A DNA stretch of 64,000 nt from Akkermansia sp. (lineage in GTDB: Bacteria > Verrucomicrobiota > Verrucomicrobiia > Verrucomicrobiales > Akkermansiaceae), in the NCBI GenBank assembly GCA_030523775.1, contig JAUNHW010000013.1, positions 1 through 64,000 of the forward strand, written 5' to 3'. Each line of letters starts with the position of its first letter. Within the stretch, counting starts at the first letter, position 1. This document shows positions 48,640 through 56,141 of the stretch, piece by piece. The notes under the pieces are model-generated. The model ran no database searches and was not told the origin of the DNA. It saw only the letters and a program-made list of their open reading frames with translations. A program made the position numbers and the translations under genes.

Positions 48640-49186
48640 ACGATTTACAATTGACAATTGACAATTTGGAAAATTCGGCGCGCTCCGCGCGCGGGCACGG
48701 GGAGACGCTCACGCGCCGTATGCGCCGCCAAATAATTGCCAATCCATGGACAAAAGGGAGCTACAGACACGAACAAAACAGTTTGCCCTGCGCGTGATCC
48801 GCCTGTGCGGAGAATTGCCGCAGAACACGGTGGGCCGCGTCATTGGCACCCAGTTGTTGCGCTGCGGAACATCGGTGGGCGCCAATTATCGTGCAGCCTG
48901 CTTGGGCAAGAGCCATCCGGACTTTATCAACAAACTCAAAATCTGCGAGGAGGAGGCAGATGAAGCCGTATACTGGATAGAGCTGATTTCCGACTCGGGG
49001 TTGATGAAAAAGGAGCTGCTGTCCTCCATTTTGCAAGAGGCCCGGGAAATATCTTTCATCATGACCGCATCCATCAAAACCGCACGTTCATCAGATGACG
49101 GCAACTCGGGAAAGTAACGCGCCGCAGGCGCGCAAATTTTCAAAATCGTAAATCGTCAATTGTAAATTGTCACTTGTAAATTGTAA
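48640..49186. mobile_element. Four-helix-bundle cassette between inverted repeats
   Basis: The segment between prfB and trmD begins with AT-rich repeats of the ACAATTGAC type (48640-48680) and ends with their reverse complement (about 49135-49186), each arm also carrying a GCGCGC palindrome. The four-helix-bundle gene lies between. The same arm sequence, without the gene, forms the element at 51907-52074. This suggests a small mobile cassette; mobility is inferred. Confidence 0.5.
48746..49117 (+). CDS. Four-helix-bundle protein (S23/bIVP/Avd-like family)
   Basis: The 123-residue protein is all helical: LQTRTKQFALRVIRLCGELPQN, VIGTQLLRCGTSVGANYRAACLG, EADEAVYWIELISDSGLM and a C-terminal helix ending in REISFIM. 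This is the recognisable S23/IVS family pattern, first found in 23S rRNA intervening sequences and related to the Avd protein of diversity-generating retroelements. Its biochemical role is unknown. It is embedded in repeat arms and not in rRNA. Confidence 0.75.
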   Translation: MDKRELQTRTKQFALRVIRLCGELPQNTVGRVIGTQLLRCGTSVGANYRAACLGKSHPDFINKLKICEEEADEAVYWIELISDSGLMKKELLSSILQEAREISFIMTASIKTARSSDDGNSGK

Positions 49187-49972
49187 ATGTTAGAAATTGA
49201 TGTTCTTACCCTGTTTCCGGAGCTCGTTTCCGTGCCGCTGTCCCAGAGTATCATGGGGCGGGCGGCGGAGAGCGGGCTCATCGCCGTGCGCGCCCACCAG
49301 CTGCGGGATTGGACGCACGACAAGTACCGGCGCACGGACGACTACCTGTGCGGCGGCGGGCAGGGCATGCTCATGAAGTGCGAGCCCATCTTCGAGGCGA
49401 TAGAAGAGCTGCGGCGGGAGAACACCAGGGTCATCCTCATGACCCCGCAGGGGCGCGTGTTCTCGCAGCCCGTGGCGCAGGAGCTGGCCGCCCCCTGCAT
49501 GGACGGCGGGGACGCCCACTACATCATCCTCTGCGGGCACTACGAGGGCGTGGACCAGCGCGTGATCGACACCCTGGTGGATATGGAGCTCTCCATAGGC
49601 GACTACATCCTCACCAACGGTGCCATAGCCGCCGTGGTGGTCATTGATGCGGTGGCGCGGCTGCTGCCGGGCGCGCTGGGGGATGAGCGCAGCAGCATAG
49701 AGGAATCCTTCTCCAACGGCCTGCTGGAGGCCCCCGCCTACACCAAGCCGAACGTCTTCCGCGGCATGGAGGTGCCGCCCGTCTTCCTTTCCGGCAACCA
49801 CCAGGCCATTGAGGAATGGAAGCTGGAGCAATCTGTGGAGCGCACCCGCCGCAACCGCCCGGACCTCTACGAGGCCTGGGCCGCCGCACACCCGGAATTC
49901 TTCAACCCCAAGAAGAGGAAAACACGCCCCACCGCCTACAAGCCCCGCAAAAACGCGCAGGAGAATGATTGA
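49187..49972 (+). CDS. trmD: tRNA (guanine-N1)-methyltransferase TrmD
   Basis: The 261-residue SPOUT-class protein has LTLFPELV, GGGQGMLMKCEPI, the trefoil-knot SAM site HYEGVDQRVIDT and SIGDYILTNGAIA, and the C-terminal WKLEQSVERTRRNRPDL. It methylates G37 of tRNAs to prevent +1 frameshifting. The C-terminal tail is basic. Its translation start lies immediately after the repeat arm of the cassette, so its promoter could have been supplied or displaced by that insertion. Confidence 0.95.
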   Translation: MLEIDVLTLFPELVSVPLSQSIMGRAAESGLIAVRAHQLRDWTHDKYRRTDDYLCGGGQGMLMKCEPIFEAIEELRRENTRVILMTPQGRVFSQPVAQELAAPCMDGGDAHYIILCGHYEGVDQRVIDTLVDMELSIGDYILTNGAIAAVVVIDAVARLLPGALGDERSSIEESFSNGLLEAPAYTKPNVFRGMEVPPVFLSGNHQAIEEWKLEQSVERTRRNRPDLYEAWAAAHPEFFNPKKRKTRPTAYKPRKNAQEND

Positions 49973-49997
49973 CGCGCCGCTCCCCTGCGTGTATAGT
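49969..49997 (+). promoter_or_regulatory. Leaderless promoter, TTGACG-17-TATAGT-6-ATG
   Basis: The -35 TTGACG (49969-49974) overlaps the trmD stop codon; 17 bp further the -10 TATAGT (49992-49997) ends exactly 6 nt before the ATG at 50004. Confidence 0.7.
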
Positions 49998-50003
49998 GGC
50001 AGT

Positions 50004-50945
50004 ATGTTCAAACAGTTGATAACATTGGCATGCGCGGCCGCCGTGGTGGCTCCCGCATGGTGCGCGGAGTGGATGGCGGATTTCGAGGCCGCCCAGGCCA
50101 AGGCCAAGGAGGCCAAGAAGCCCTTGCTCGTGGATTTCACGGGGTCGGACTGGTGTTCCGCCTGCAAGGCCCTGGAGAGGGATGTGCTCAACAAGCCGGA
50201 GTTCCTTTCCTACGCCAAGGACAAATTTGTTTTGGTGAAAGTGGATGTACCTATGAACGCCAAGATGGATCCGGCGCTCAAGAAGAAGAACCAGGACCTG
50301 GTGAAGAGGTACAGCATCCCGGGTTTCCCCACCCTTCTGGTGATGACCCCCTCCGGTGCCGTGTCCGGCGGCTTTGTGGGAGCCAAGGCCTCCCCGGATG
50401 CCGTGAAACCCATACTGGACAAGGCAGCCGACAACGCGCGCGCGCTGGTGAAGGCCCGCCACCTGAAAGGCAGCAGCGAGGAACAGGCCAAGGCCCTGTA
50501 CGATGTGTACCAGGCCATGGGCAGGGAGGTGCGCCCCTGCGCCGCCGCCCTGCACGCTGAAATCCGCCAAAAGGACCCGCAGGACACGCTGCACCTGGTG
50601 GGCGGCGAGCAGGATGTGGCCGCCCAGGCGCAGGAGCTGGAGGCGCGCACCGGGGAGAAGATGTTCAGCATGACCGGCCAGCAGATACTCGACATCGTGA
50701 AGGAGTTTGAGCCCAAAATCTACCCGGAGAACCGCCTTTCCCTGCTGCAGGTGAAGATGACCGGGCTGCTTTTTGCCGCGGAGAGCGTGGATGACATGAA
50801 CAAGGCGCGCGATATCCTGCTGAAGGATGCGGAATCCCTGCCGGAGATGAAGGACGAGGTGATGGAGCAGATACGCCACCAGTTTGCGGACCCCGCCGGC
50901 ACGCTCAAGAAGATGCAGGAGTTCAAGGCCCAACAGAAACACTGA
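50004..50945 (+). CDS. Exported thioredoxin-fold protein 2 (CSAC)
   Basis: The 313-residue protein has a signal peptide (about residues 1-20) and then a thioredoxin-like domain with FTGSDW and redox pair C51-S-A-C54, and GFPTLLVM around the cis-Pro. The helical C-terminal domain of about 170 residues includes the conserved NDPQDT-like segment (KDPQDTLHLVGG). It is the first gene of a two-gene unit with the next paralogue, 7 bp downstream. Confidence 0.8.
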   Translation: MFKQLITLACAAAVVAPAWCAEWMADFEAAQAKAKEAKKPLLVDFTGSDWCSACKALERDVLNKPEFLSYAKDKFVLVKVDVPMNAKMDPALKKKNQDLVKRYSIPGFPTLLVMTPSGAVSGGFVGAKASPDAVKPILDKAADNARALVKARHLKGSSEEQAKALYDVYQAMGREVRPCAAALHAEIRQKDPQDTLHLVGGEQDVAAQAQELEARTGEKMFSMTGQQILDIVKEFEPKIYPENRLSLLQVKMTGLLFAAESVDDMNKARDILLKDAESLPEMKDEVMEQIRHQFADPAGTLKKMQEFKAQQKH

Positions 50946-50952
50946 TACCGCC

Positions 50953-51906
50953 ATGTTTGCCAAAACCCTTTTCCCGGCGGTGCTGGCCGCCATCGTCCTC
51001 CCCGCGTTCGGCGCGGAATGGCTCACGGATTTCGAGGCCGCCAAGCAGAAGGCCGCCGCAGAGCACAAGCCCATCATCATGGATTTCACGGGGTCGGACT
51101 GGTGCGGCGCCTGCATGCACCTGCACAGCAGCATCTTCGAGAAGCCGGAGTTCGACGCCTTTGTGAAGGACAAGTTCATCCTGCTGGAAATCGACTGTCC
51201 GCACGGCGACAAGATGCCTGCGGAGGAGAAGGCCCGCAACGAGGCCCTGGTGGAGAGCTATTCCGTGCACGCCTTCCCCACCGTGCTGGTGCTTTCCCCG
51301 AAGGGTGATGTGCTGGGCGGCTTCCTCGGCTCCGGGTTCTCCATGGAGCAGGTGCAAAAGGAGCTGCAGCAGGGCGCGGACAACCTGCCCAGGCTGGAAA
51401 AGGCGCAAGCCCTCACAGGGCCGGAGAAATTGCAGGCCCTCGGCGAGCTCTACAAGTCCCTGAACAACGATGCCCGCCCCTGCGCCACCTCTATTGAGGA
51501 GCAGATTATCCAAAACGACCCGCAGGACACCCTGGGCTTTGCCCACCGCCGCGCCGTGGAGCGGCAGAGGCGTGATATCAAATCCCGCACCATGCGGCTC
51601 ATGCAGTGGCGTGATTCCGCGCAAATCCTGGCCGCCGTGGCGGAGCTGCAGCCCACTGTGATGCCGGAGAACCTGCCCTTGGTGCTGGAGCTCAAAATCA
51701 CGGGAAACGTGCTGGCCGCCCAGTCTGAGGAGGATTTGGCCAAGGCGCGGGACTCCCTGCAGGCAGAGCTGGACTCCATGCCGGAAAGCCCGCAGAAGGC
51801 GGAGGTGGCCAACCGCCTGAAGGCCACTTTCTCGGATATCCACCACCTCTTCCTCCAGCTCAAGGCCATGCGCGCACGCCAGGCCGAACTGGATATGATG
51901 AGATGA
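50953..51906 (+). CDS. Exported thioredoxin-fold protein 3 (CGAC)
   Basis: The 317-residue paralogue has a signal peptide (residues 1-20), FTGSDW and C51-G-A-C54, AFPTVLVL, and the same helical C-terminal domain with QNDPQDTLGFAH. Residue 205 onward is rich in Arg (HRRAVERQRRDIKSR). It follows gene 2 by 7 bp with no ribosome-binding site and ends exactly where the repeat element 51907-52074 begins. Confidence 0.8.
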   Translation: MFAKTLFPAVLAAIVLPAFGAEWLTDFEAAKQKAAAEHKPIIMDFTGSDWCGACMHLHSSIFEKPEFDAFVKDKFILLEIDCPHGDKMPAEEKARNEALVESYSVHAFPTVLVLSPKGDVLGGFLGSGFSMEQVQKELQQGADNLPRLEKAQALTGPEKLQALGELYKSLNNDARPCATSIEEQIIQNDPQDTLGFAHRRAVERQRRDIKSRTMRLMQWRDSAQILAAVAELQPTVMPENLPLVLELKITGNVLAAQSEEDLAKARDSLQAELDSMPESPQKAEVANRLKATFSDIHHLFLQLKAMRARQAELDMMR

Positions 51907-52074
51907 TTTCAATTTACAATCTACAATTGACGATTGACAATTTGAAAAGCTAGCGCACCTTACGGCGCGATATAGTGAAGGGCCATCTGGCAACATGCCA
52001 GATGGCCCTCCGAAATTCCCGCGCGCGCAGCGCGCGCTAATTCTACAAATTGTCAATCGTCAATTGTAAATTTC
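51907..52074. repeat. Inverted-repeat element with central hairpin
   Basis: The arms, TTGACGATTGACAATTTG at about 51927-51944 and its reverse complement at about 52045-52062, enclose a perfect hairpin GGGCCATCTGGC-AACAT-GCCAGATGGCCC. GCGC-rich dyads also lie inside. The element exactly fills the space between two convergent stop codons. The arms match those around the four-helix-bundle gene at 48640-49186. Confidence 0.65.
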
Positions 52075-52956
52075 TCAGAATCTGAAACCCACGCCGGCGC
52101 GCACGCCGTGGTAGTGGAGACGGTTGGCGGTCACTTCCCCGAACTCGCAGTGCGGTTTGCACTTGGCCGTGTTGCCGCAGAACTGGTAGGCGGCAAAGAG
52201 GTTCACCGCGGGGGCAACGGCATAGCAGAAGCCCAGCTCTGCGGAGTATGCGAATCCCCAGGCGGAATCATGCGCGCTGAGCAGGTGCTCATGCTCAATG
52301 TACATGTTGAGCTTGTTGCTGGCGTTGGCAATGCCTGCATTCACGCCGCCGTACACGGAGAGCTGCGGCGTGAGCGCGTGCGTGCAGCGGTAGCCGGGCA
52401 TGAAGCTGAACGTGTGCACGCGCGCCCTGGACCAGAAATCCACGCGCTCGTCCATTTCCCCCAAATCCTCCGCAGGTATCATCGCCTCGGTGGTTTGCAG
52501 GGCGGTGGGACTGGGGTGGTGGTTCTTCCGCTTGAGGCTTTCGTAGATTTTCATGATTTCCTGCTTGTATTTATCAATCAAGCTTGGGCCGAAAGGCGAG
52601 GTGGGCCTGAAGTTTGCCAGCGGGCCGTCCTGCAAGGCGGAAAGTTCCAGGCTGTCTGCCCATTTGTTGCCGCCCCAGGAGTAGCCGAAGCGCAGGGTGA
52701 GCGCGCTGTGCTCGCTCACGCGGTACACGGCGGTGATATCCCCGCCGATGCTCTTGACCTCTTGGCAGGATGCCCAGTCACGGTACGTGTCCGGCACGGC
52801 CCAGCTGTAGGTGGCACCCAGCTCCATTTCCCAGGGGGATGCTGTCTGGGGAGCCTGCGGTGCGGGCACGGGGGCCGGGGCAATGGCGGCGGGCTGCCCG
52901 CCGAAGAGCGGCAGGCTCACCCATGCGGCAAGGATGATTGCATGTTTCATGTCCAT
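52075..52956 (-). CDS. Outer-membrane beta-barrel protein
   Basis: The 293-residue protein has a signal peptide (residues 1-21, then a Pro/Ala-rich spacer) and alternating amphipathic strands (WEMELGATYSWAVP, TAVYRVSEHSALTLRFGYSWGG, FSFMPGYRCTHALTPQLSVYGGVNAG). It ends RAGVGFRF with the C-terminal Phe needed for BAM insertion. An acidic/basic insert at about 120-175 would be a periplasmic or surface loop. Eight strands fit, so it resembles OmpA/OmpX-type or porin-like proteins. Ligand unknown. Confidence 0.75.
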   Translation of the reverse strand: MDMKHAIILAAWVSLPLFGGQPAAIAPAPVPAPQAPQTASPWEMELGATYSWAVPDTYRDWASCQEVKSIGGDITAVYRVSEHSALTLRFGYSWGGNKWADSLELSALQDGPLANFRPTSPFGPSLIDKYKQEIMKIYESLKRKNHHPSPTALQTTEAMIPAEDLGEMDERVDFWSRARVHTFSFMPGYRCTHALTPQLSVYGGVNAGIANASNKLNMYIEHEHLLSAHDSAWGFAYSAELGFCYAVAPAVNLFAAYQFCGNTAKCKPHCEFGEVTANRLHYHGVRAGVGFRF

Positions 52957-52964
52957 TGCCTTTC

Positions 52965-52993
52965 ATCATACCCCGCCCATTTGCCTGTTGCAA
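52965..52993 (-). promoter_or_regulatory. OM barrel promoter, TTGCAA-17-TATGAT-8-ATG
   Basis: On the minus strand the -35 TTGCAA (52993-52988) and -10 TATGAT (52970-52965) are 17 bp apart, 8 nt before the ATG at 52956. AAAGG lies in the 8-nt gap, so a short leader with a Shine-Dalgarno sequence is an alternative reading. Confidence 0.55.
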
Positions 52994-53015
52994 GCGTGTT
53001 TTGCCGTGCGCGGAA

Positions 53016-53048
53016 GCAAAAGAGCCGCCCGCGGTTGGCGGGCGGCTC
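53016..53048 (-). terminator. Terminator of thioredoxin-like gene 4
   Basis: On the minus strand GAGCCGCCCGC pairs with GCGGGCGGCTC around a 5-nt loop and is followed by TTTT. It lies 27 bp past the stop at 53075. Confidence 0.75.
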
Positions 53049-53074
53049 GCGGTTGGGGAAACGGTGTGGCGGAA

Positions 53075-54088
53075 TCAGGCCTTGGGGGCTTCCGGGGCAG
53101 GGGCGGGGGCCTTCTGCTCTTCCGTCTTCTGCTGCTCCTGGGCCTTCTTCATCTGCTCCATGCGGTCGCGATGCTGCTTGGCCATCTGGAGAAGGCGCTC
53201 CGGCTGGGAGAACACTTGGTTGATGTTCTCCTTGATACGGTCGATGTTCGGCTCGTTCTCCACCTTGCCGAGATCGGTGAAGATGGTGTCCTTGGCCTTC
53301 TGCAGGTCCTCTGCGGTCTCTGCCTTCGTGATGAGGGCGTTGAGCTTGATTTGGATGAGGGAGAGCTTGTTTTCCGGGAAGACCTTGCCCTCGAACTCCT
53401 GCACCAGTGCCAGCACGGCATCCGGCCCCAGGGGCATGCCGTTGTTCTCCAGCTTCTGAGAGAATTCCTCCATCTGGTTCTCCACGTCCTTGCCGTGGCG
53501 CAGCCCGCACTTGTCCTGCGGGTCGTTCTGGATGATTTCATCCACGAGGTGCGTGGCGGAGGCCTGCACGCCCTGCTTCATGCTCTTGTAAATGTTGCCG
53601 TAGGCGGCCAGCTTCTCATCGCCGGAGAGCTTGCGGGCCTCGTCCAGGGCCTTCATGTTGGCCAGGCCGGTGTCCAGCGGCTCCTGGATATCCGCCAGGG
53701 CGCGGGCGCCGCCCACGAAACCGCCCACAACCTCACCCTTGGGGGTCATGACGAAGACGGAGGGGAACCCGCTGATGCGGTACTGCTCCACGAGGGCGCG
53801 GTTCTGCTTCTGCAGTTCCTCCGGCAGCTGCTTGGCGCGGGGAACATCCACCTCCACCAGCACGAACTTGTCTTTGGCGTAGGCCTCGAAATCCGGCTTG
53901 TCGAGCACGTTCTGGCGCAGCATGATGCAGTAGCCGCACCAGTCCGACCCCGTGAAGTCCACGAGCAGGGCCTTGTTTTCCGCGGCGGCCTTGGTCTTGG
54001 CCGCTTCAAAATCCGTCATCCACTCTGCGCAGAATGCCGGGGACACCAGGGCTGCAAGCCCCACTACGGTAAACGTCTTGGTAAACAT
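53075..54088 (-). CDS. Exported thioredoxin-fold protein 4 (CGYC)
   Basis: The 337-residue paralogue starts at ATG 54088, which lies 6 nt past the -10 of its promoter; a longer reading to 54169 is not supported. It has a signal peptide, FTGSDW with C51-G-Y-C54, GFPSVFVM and the helical C-terminal domain (QNDPQDKCGLRH). It ends in a Lys/Gln/Glu-rich coiled coil with an Ala/Pro tail. A Cys in the C-terminal domain could form a second disulfide. Confidence 0.8.
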   Translation of the reverse strand: MFTKTFTVVGLAALVSPAFCAEWMTDFEAAKTKAAAENKALLVDFTGSDWCGYCIMLRQNVLDKPDFEAYAKDKFVLVEVDVPRAKQLPEELQKQNRALVEQYRISGFPSVFVMTPKGEVVGGFVGGARALADIQEPLDTGLANMKALDEARKLSGDEKLAAYGNIYKSMKQGVQASATHLVDEIIQNDPQDKCGLRHGKDVENQMEEFSQKLENNGMPLGPDAVLALVQEFEGKVFPENKLSLIQIKLNALITKAETAEDLQKAKDTIFTDLGKVENEPNIDRIKENINQVFSQPERLLQMAKQHRDRMEQMKKAQEQQKTEEQKAPAPAPEAPKA

Positions 54089-54094
54089 GCCGCG

Positions 54095-54124
54095 AGTATA
54101 CGCACGCGCGAGCCGCCGCCGCAA
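54095..54124 (-). promoter_or_regulatory. Leaderless promoter, TTGCGG-18-TATACT-6-ATG
   Basis: On the minus strand the -35 TTGCGG (54124-54119) and -10 TATACT (54100-54095) are 18 bp apart, exactly 6 nt before the ATG at 54088. The layout is identical to that of thioredoxin-like gene 1. Confidence 0.7.
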
Positions 54125-54165
54125 GCCAAAAACCCGCAACTGACATACTTTCCCGCGCAGCTGCG

Positions 54166-54621
54166 TCACAGCACCGCCTCCTGCAGGGATTGCAGGTAAT
54201 CCGCCACGGGTGCGGCCAGCATGGCGGGCGCGTTCTCTCCCAGGCGGAAACGCCAGCGCATCAGGTTGCGCAGCAGGCCCAGGTGAACCTCCGGCCGTTC
54301 CTCCGGCACCAGCAGCAGGATGATGAATTGCGCCTGCCCCAAATCCCAGTTCACGCCCTTGGCGGAGCGCGCCGCGTACACGCCTGCGCGCGCCAGGCCG
54401 GGGATGCGGCCGTGCGGCACCGCCAGCCCCTGGGAAACGAAGGTGGGCTCCAGGTGCTCGCGCTCCAGGGCGGCTGCCACGGCGGTCTCCGCGTCCTGCA
54501 GGCCCATCATGCCGGAGAGCTCGCGGGTCATGAGGCTCACCACCTCGTCCCGGTTCTGCAGCTCCGGCAGCTCGCCCTCCTTCACAAAGAGGAACGGCGC
54601 CGTCTGTGTGTCCTTTGCCAT
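54166..54621 (-). CDS. PTS EIIA(Ntr)-like regulatory protein
   Basis: I start at ATG 54621, 13 nt past a promoter -10, giving 151 residues. The PTS EIIA type-2 fold is recognisable: the phosphorylatable His70 in GLAVPHGRI, then FIILLLVPEERPEVHLGLLRNLMRW. It is not linked to a sugar permease, so it is probably a signalling EIIA of the PtsN type, communicating nitrogen or carbon state. The operon partners EINtr and NPr are not in this window. Confidence 0.8.
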   Translation of the reverse strand: MAKDTQTAPFLFVKEGELPELQNRDEVVSLMTRELSGMMGLQDAETAVAAALEREHLEPTFVSQGLAVPHGRIPGLARAGVYAARSAKGVNWDLGQAQFIILLLVPEERPEVHLGLLRNLMRWRFRLGENAPAMLAAPVADYLQSLQEAVL

Positions 54622-54634
54622 CAAAGCGGGGCGC

Positions 54635-54663
54635 ACCTTACCACAGCCCACCGCCGCGTGCAA
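54635..54663 (-). promoter_or_regulatory. EIIA promoter, TTGCAC-17-TAAGGT-13-ATG
   Basis: On the minus strand the -35 TTGCAC (54663-54658) and -10 TAAGGT (54640-54635) are 17 bp apart, with 13 nt to the ATG. The leader would be about 7 nt. Confidence 0.45.
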
Positions 54664-54728
54664 GACCTTTGCCCGTGCGTATGACGCAGAGCGCCGCCGG
54701 CGCCGCAACGGGGCGTGCACGAATTTCC

Positions 54729-54758
54729 TTGCCATGCGGAGCGGGGTGGGAGTATGCT
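54729..54758 (+). promoter_or_regulatory. Leaderless promoter, TTGCCA-18-TATGCT-6-ATG
   Basis: The -35 TTGCCA (54729-54734) and -10 TATGCT (54753-54758) are 18 bp apart, exactly 6 nt before the ATG at 54765. Confidence 0.6.
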
Positions 54759-54764
54759 GGAACC

Positions 54765-56063
54765 ATGAATAAATGGGTTTTTGGAATGGAAATCTCGGCG
54801 TGTTCCGCCATGGTGTGCCTGGCGGCCACGGATTTGGCGGAGCCGGTGAAGAGCGGCGAGCTCTGGAAGCTGGACAAGCAGGAGCTCCAGGCAAAGTACA
54901 TGCGCGGCGTGCGCTATTCTCCCGTGGATGAGAACACCTTGCGCATCGATGCGGCGAACACCCTCACCATCGGCAAGATTGCGCCCGCGGAGATGGTGTT
55001 CAAGCTGGACGGCGACCACCTGGCCAGCATCCAGGTCATCATCTACAACAAGGGAGACGACGGTGCCATCCCGCAGGAGGCCTTCGAGAACAAGGTGAAG
55101 GAATCCGTGGCGGCCGTGGAGGAAGTGGTGGGCGCGCCCGGCAAGGCCGGCAAGGGCTCCGAGAAGGAGACGGGTATCAAGACCCGCGCCTGGGACTGGG
55201 AGTGGGAGACCGGCGCCATCCACCTGGACAGCGGCTCCACCGGAGGTTCCTCCAAGAACAAGAAGAAGCCCGGAACCCCCTTCACCGCGGAATTCATCCG
55301 CCTGAACCTGGGGCCTGACGCCGCCGCCATCGAGACCGGCGGCGCGCGCGATGCCGTGGCCCACAGCGAGCTCAAGAAGAACGTGCGCCACGAGGAGAAC
55401 GGCGATGTGTGGATCGACAACGTGCCCATGGTGGACCAGGGCCAGAAGGGCTACTGCGTGCCCGCATCCATGTCGCGCGTCTTCGCCTACTACGGCATGG
55501 ACGGTGTGGACCAGCACGCGCTGGCAGCCGTTTGCGGCAGCTCCGGAGACCAGGGAACCCGCACCGACAACATGGAGGAATCCATGCAGCAGATCTGCAA
55601 GAAATTCCCCATCCGCATCGTCAACTTGGAAAACAAGAAGCTCCGGGACTACACCACCTTTATCCTGGATTTGATTGCCAAGTACAACAAGACCGCCAAG
55701 ACCATGGGCGCCGACCCCATCCCGGTGGACGGCACCGTGACGCCGTTCGACCACGGCGACCCGGAGGTGCTGCTCAAGGCGCGCGCCGGAAAGGCGGCGG
55801 ACGTGAGCAAGTGGATAGGCGACATCAGCAAGCAGATCAACAGCGGCATACCCGTGCTGTGGTGCGTGACCCTGGGCATCTACAAGGAAGCCGTGCCGCT
55901 GCCGCAGGGGCGCGGCGGCCACATGCGCCTCATCATCGGCTACAACAAGGCGGAGAAGACCATCATCTACACCGATTCCTGGGGCGCCGGGCACGAGAAG
56001 AAGACCATGCCCGCCGACGAGGCCATGTCCATGACCTCCAGCCGCTACGTGCTGCGGCGATAG
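54765..56063 (+). CDS. Exported C39-like cysteine peptidase
   Basis: The 432-residue protein starts with a hydrophobic segment (residues 1-20) that may be a signal peptide or anchor. The N-terminal half (to about 200) is an unassigned domain. The C-terminal half matches the C39/papain-like fold: VPMVDQGQKGYCVPASMSRVFAYYG with Cys231, then RGGHMRLIIGYN with His386 and IYTDSWG with Asp404. It could cleave a peptide outside the cytoplasm, since C39 enzymes usually process Gly-Gly leaders. No substrate gene is adjacent. Confidence 0.7.
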   Translation: MNKWVFGMEISACSAMVCLAATDLAEPVKSGELWKLDKQELQAKYMRGVRYSPVDENTLRIDAANTLTIGKIAPAEMVFKLDGDHLASIQVIIYNKGDDGAIPQEAFENKVKESVAAVEEVVGAPGKAGKGSEKETGIKTRAWDWEWETGAIHLDSGSTGGSSKNKKKPGTPFTAEFIRLNLGPDAAAIETGGARDAVAHSELKKNVRHEENGDVWIDNVPMVDQGQKGYCVPASMSRVFAYYGMDGVDQHALAAVCGSSGDQGTRTDNMEESMQQICKKFPIRIVNLENKKLRDYTTFILDLIAKYNKTAKTMGADPIPVDGTVTPFDHGDPEVLLKARAGKAADVSKWIGDISKQINSGIPVLWCVTLGIYKEAVPLPQGRGGHMRLIIGYNKAEKTIIYTDSWGAGHEKKTMPADEAMSMTSSRYVLRR

Positions 56064-56106
56064 CCGCACCCCACGCAAAAAAGGGGGCGTGTGACGTGGA
56101 TTGGGC

Positions 56107-56135
56107 TTCACCTGCGGTGAGAAACGCGCTATAAA
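56107..56135 (+). promoter_or_regulatory. Leaderless promoter, TTCACC-17-TATAAA-6-GTG
   Basis: A weak -35 TTCACC (56107-56112), 17 bp, and -10 TATAAA (56130-56135) end exactly 6 nt before the GTG at 56142. Confidence 0.55.
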
Positions 56136-56141
56136 GGCGGC

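Noticed and set aside
49981-51906. A disulfide-isomerase (Dsb) operon reading for thioredoxin genes 2 and 3
   Set aside because: The proteins have thioredoxin folds, but the extra helical C-terminal domain and the absence of DsbB/DsbD partners make a specific Dsb name unsupported.
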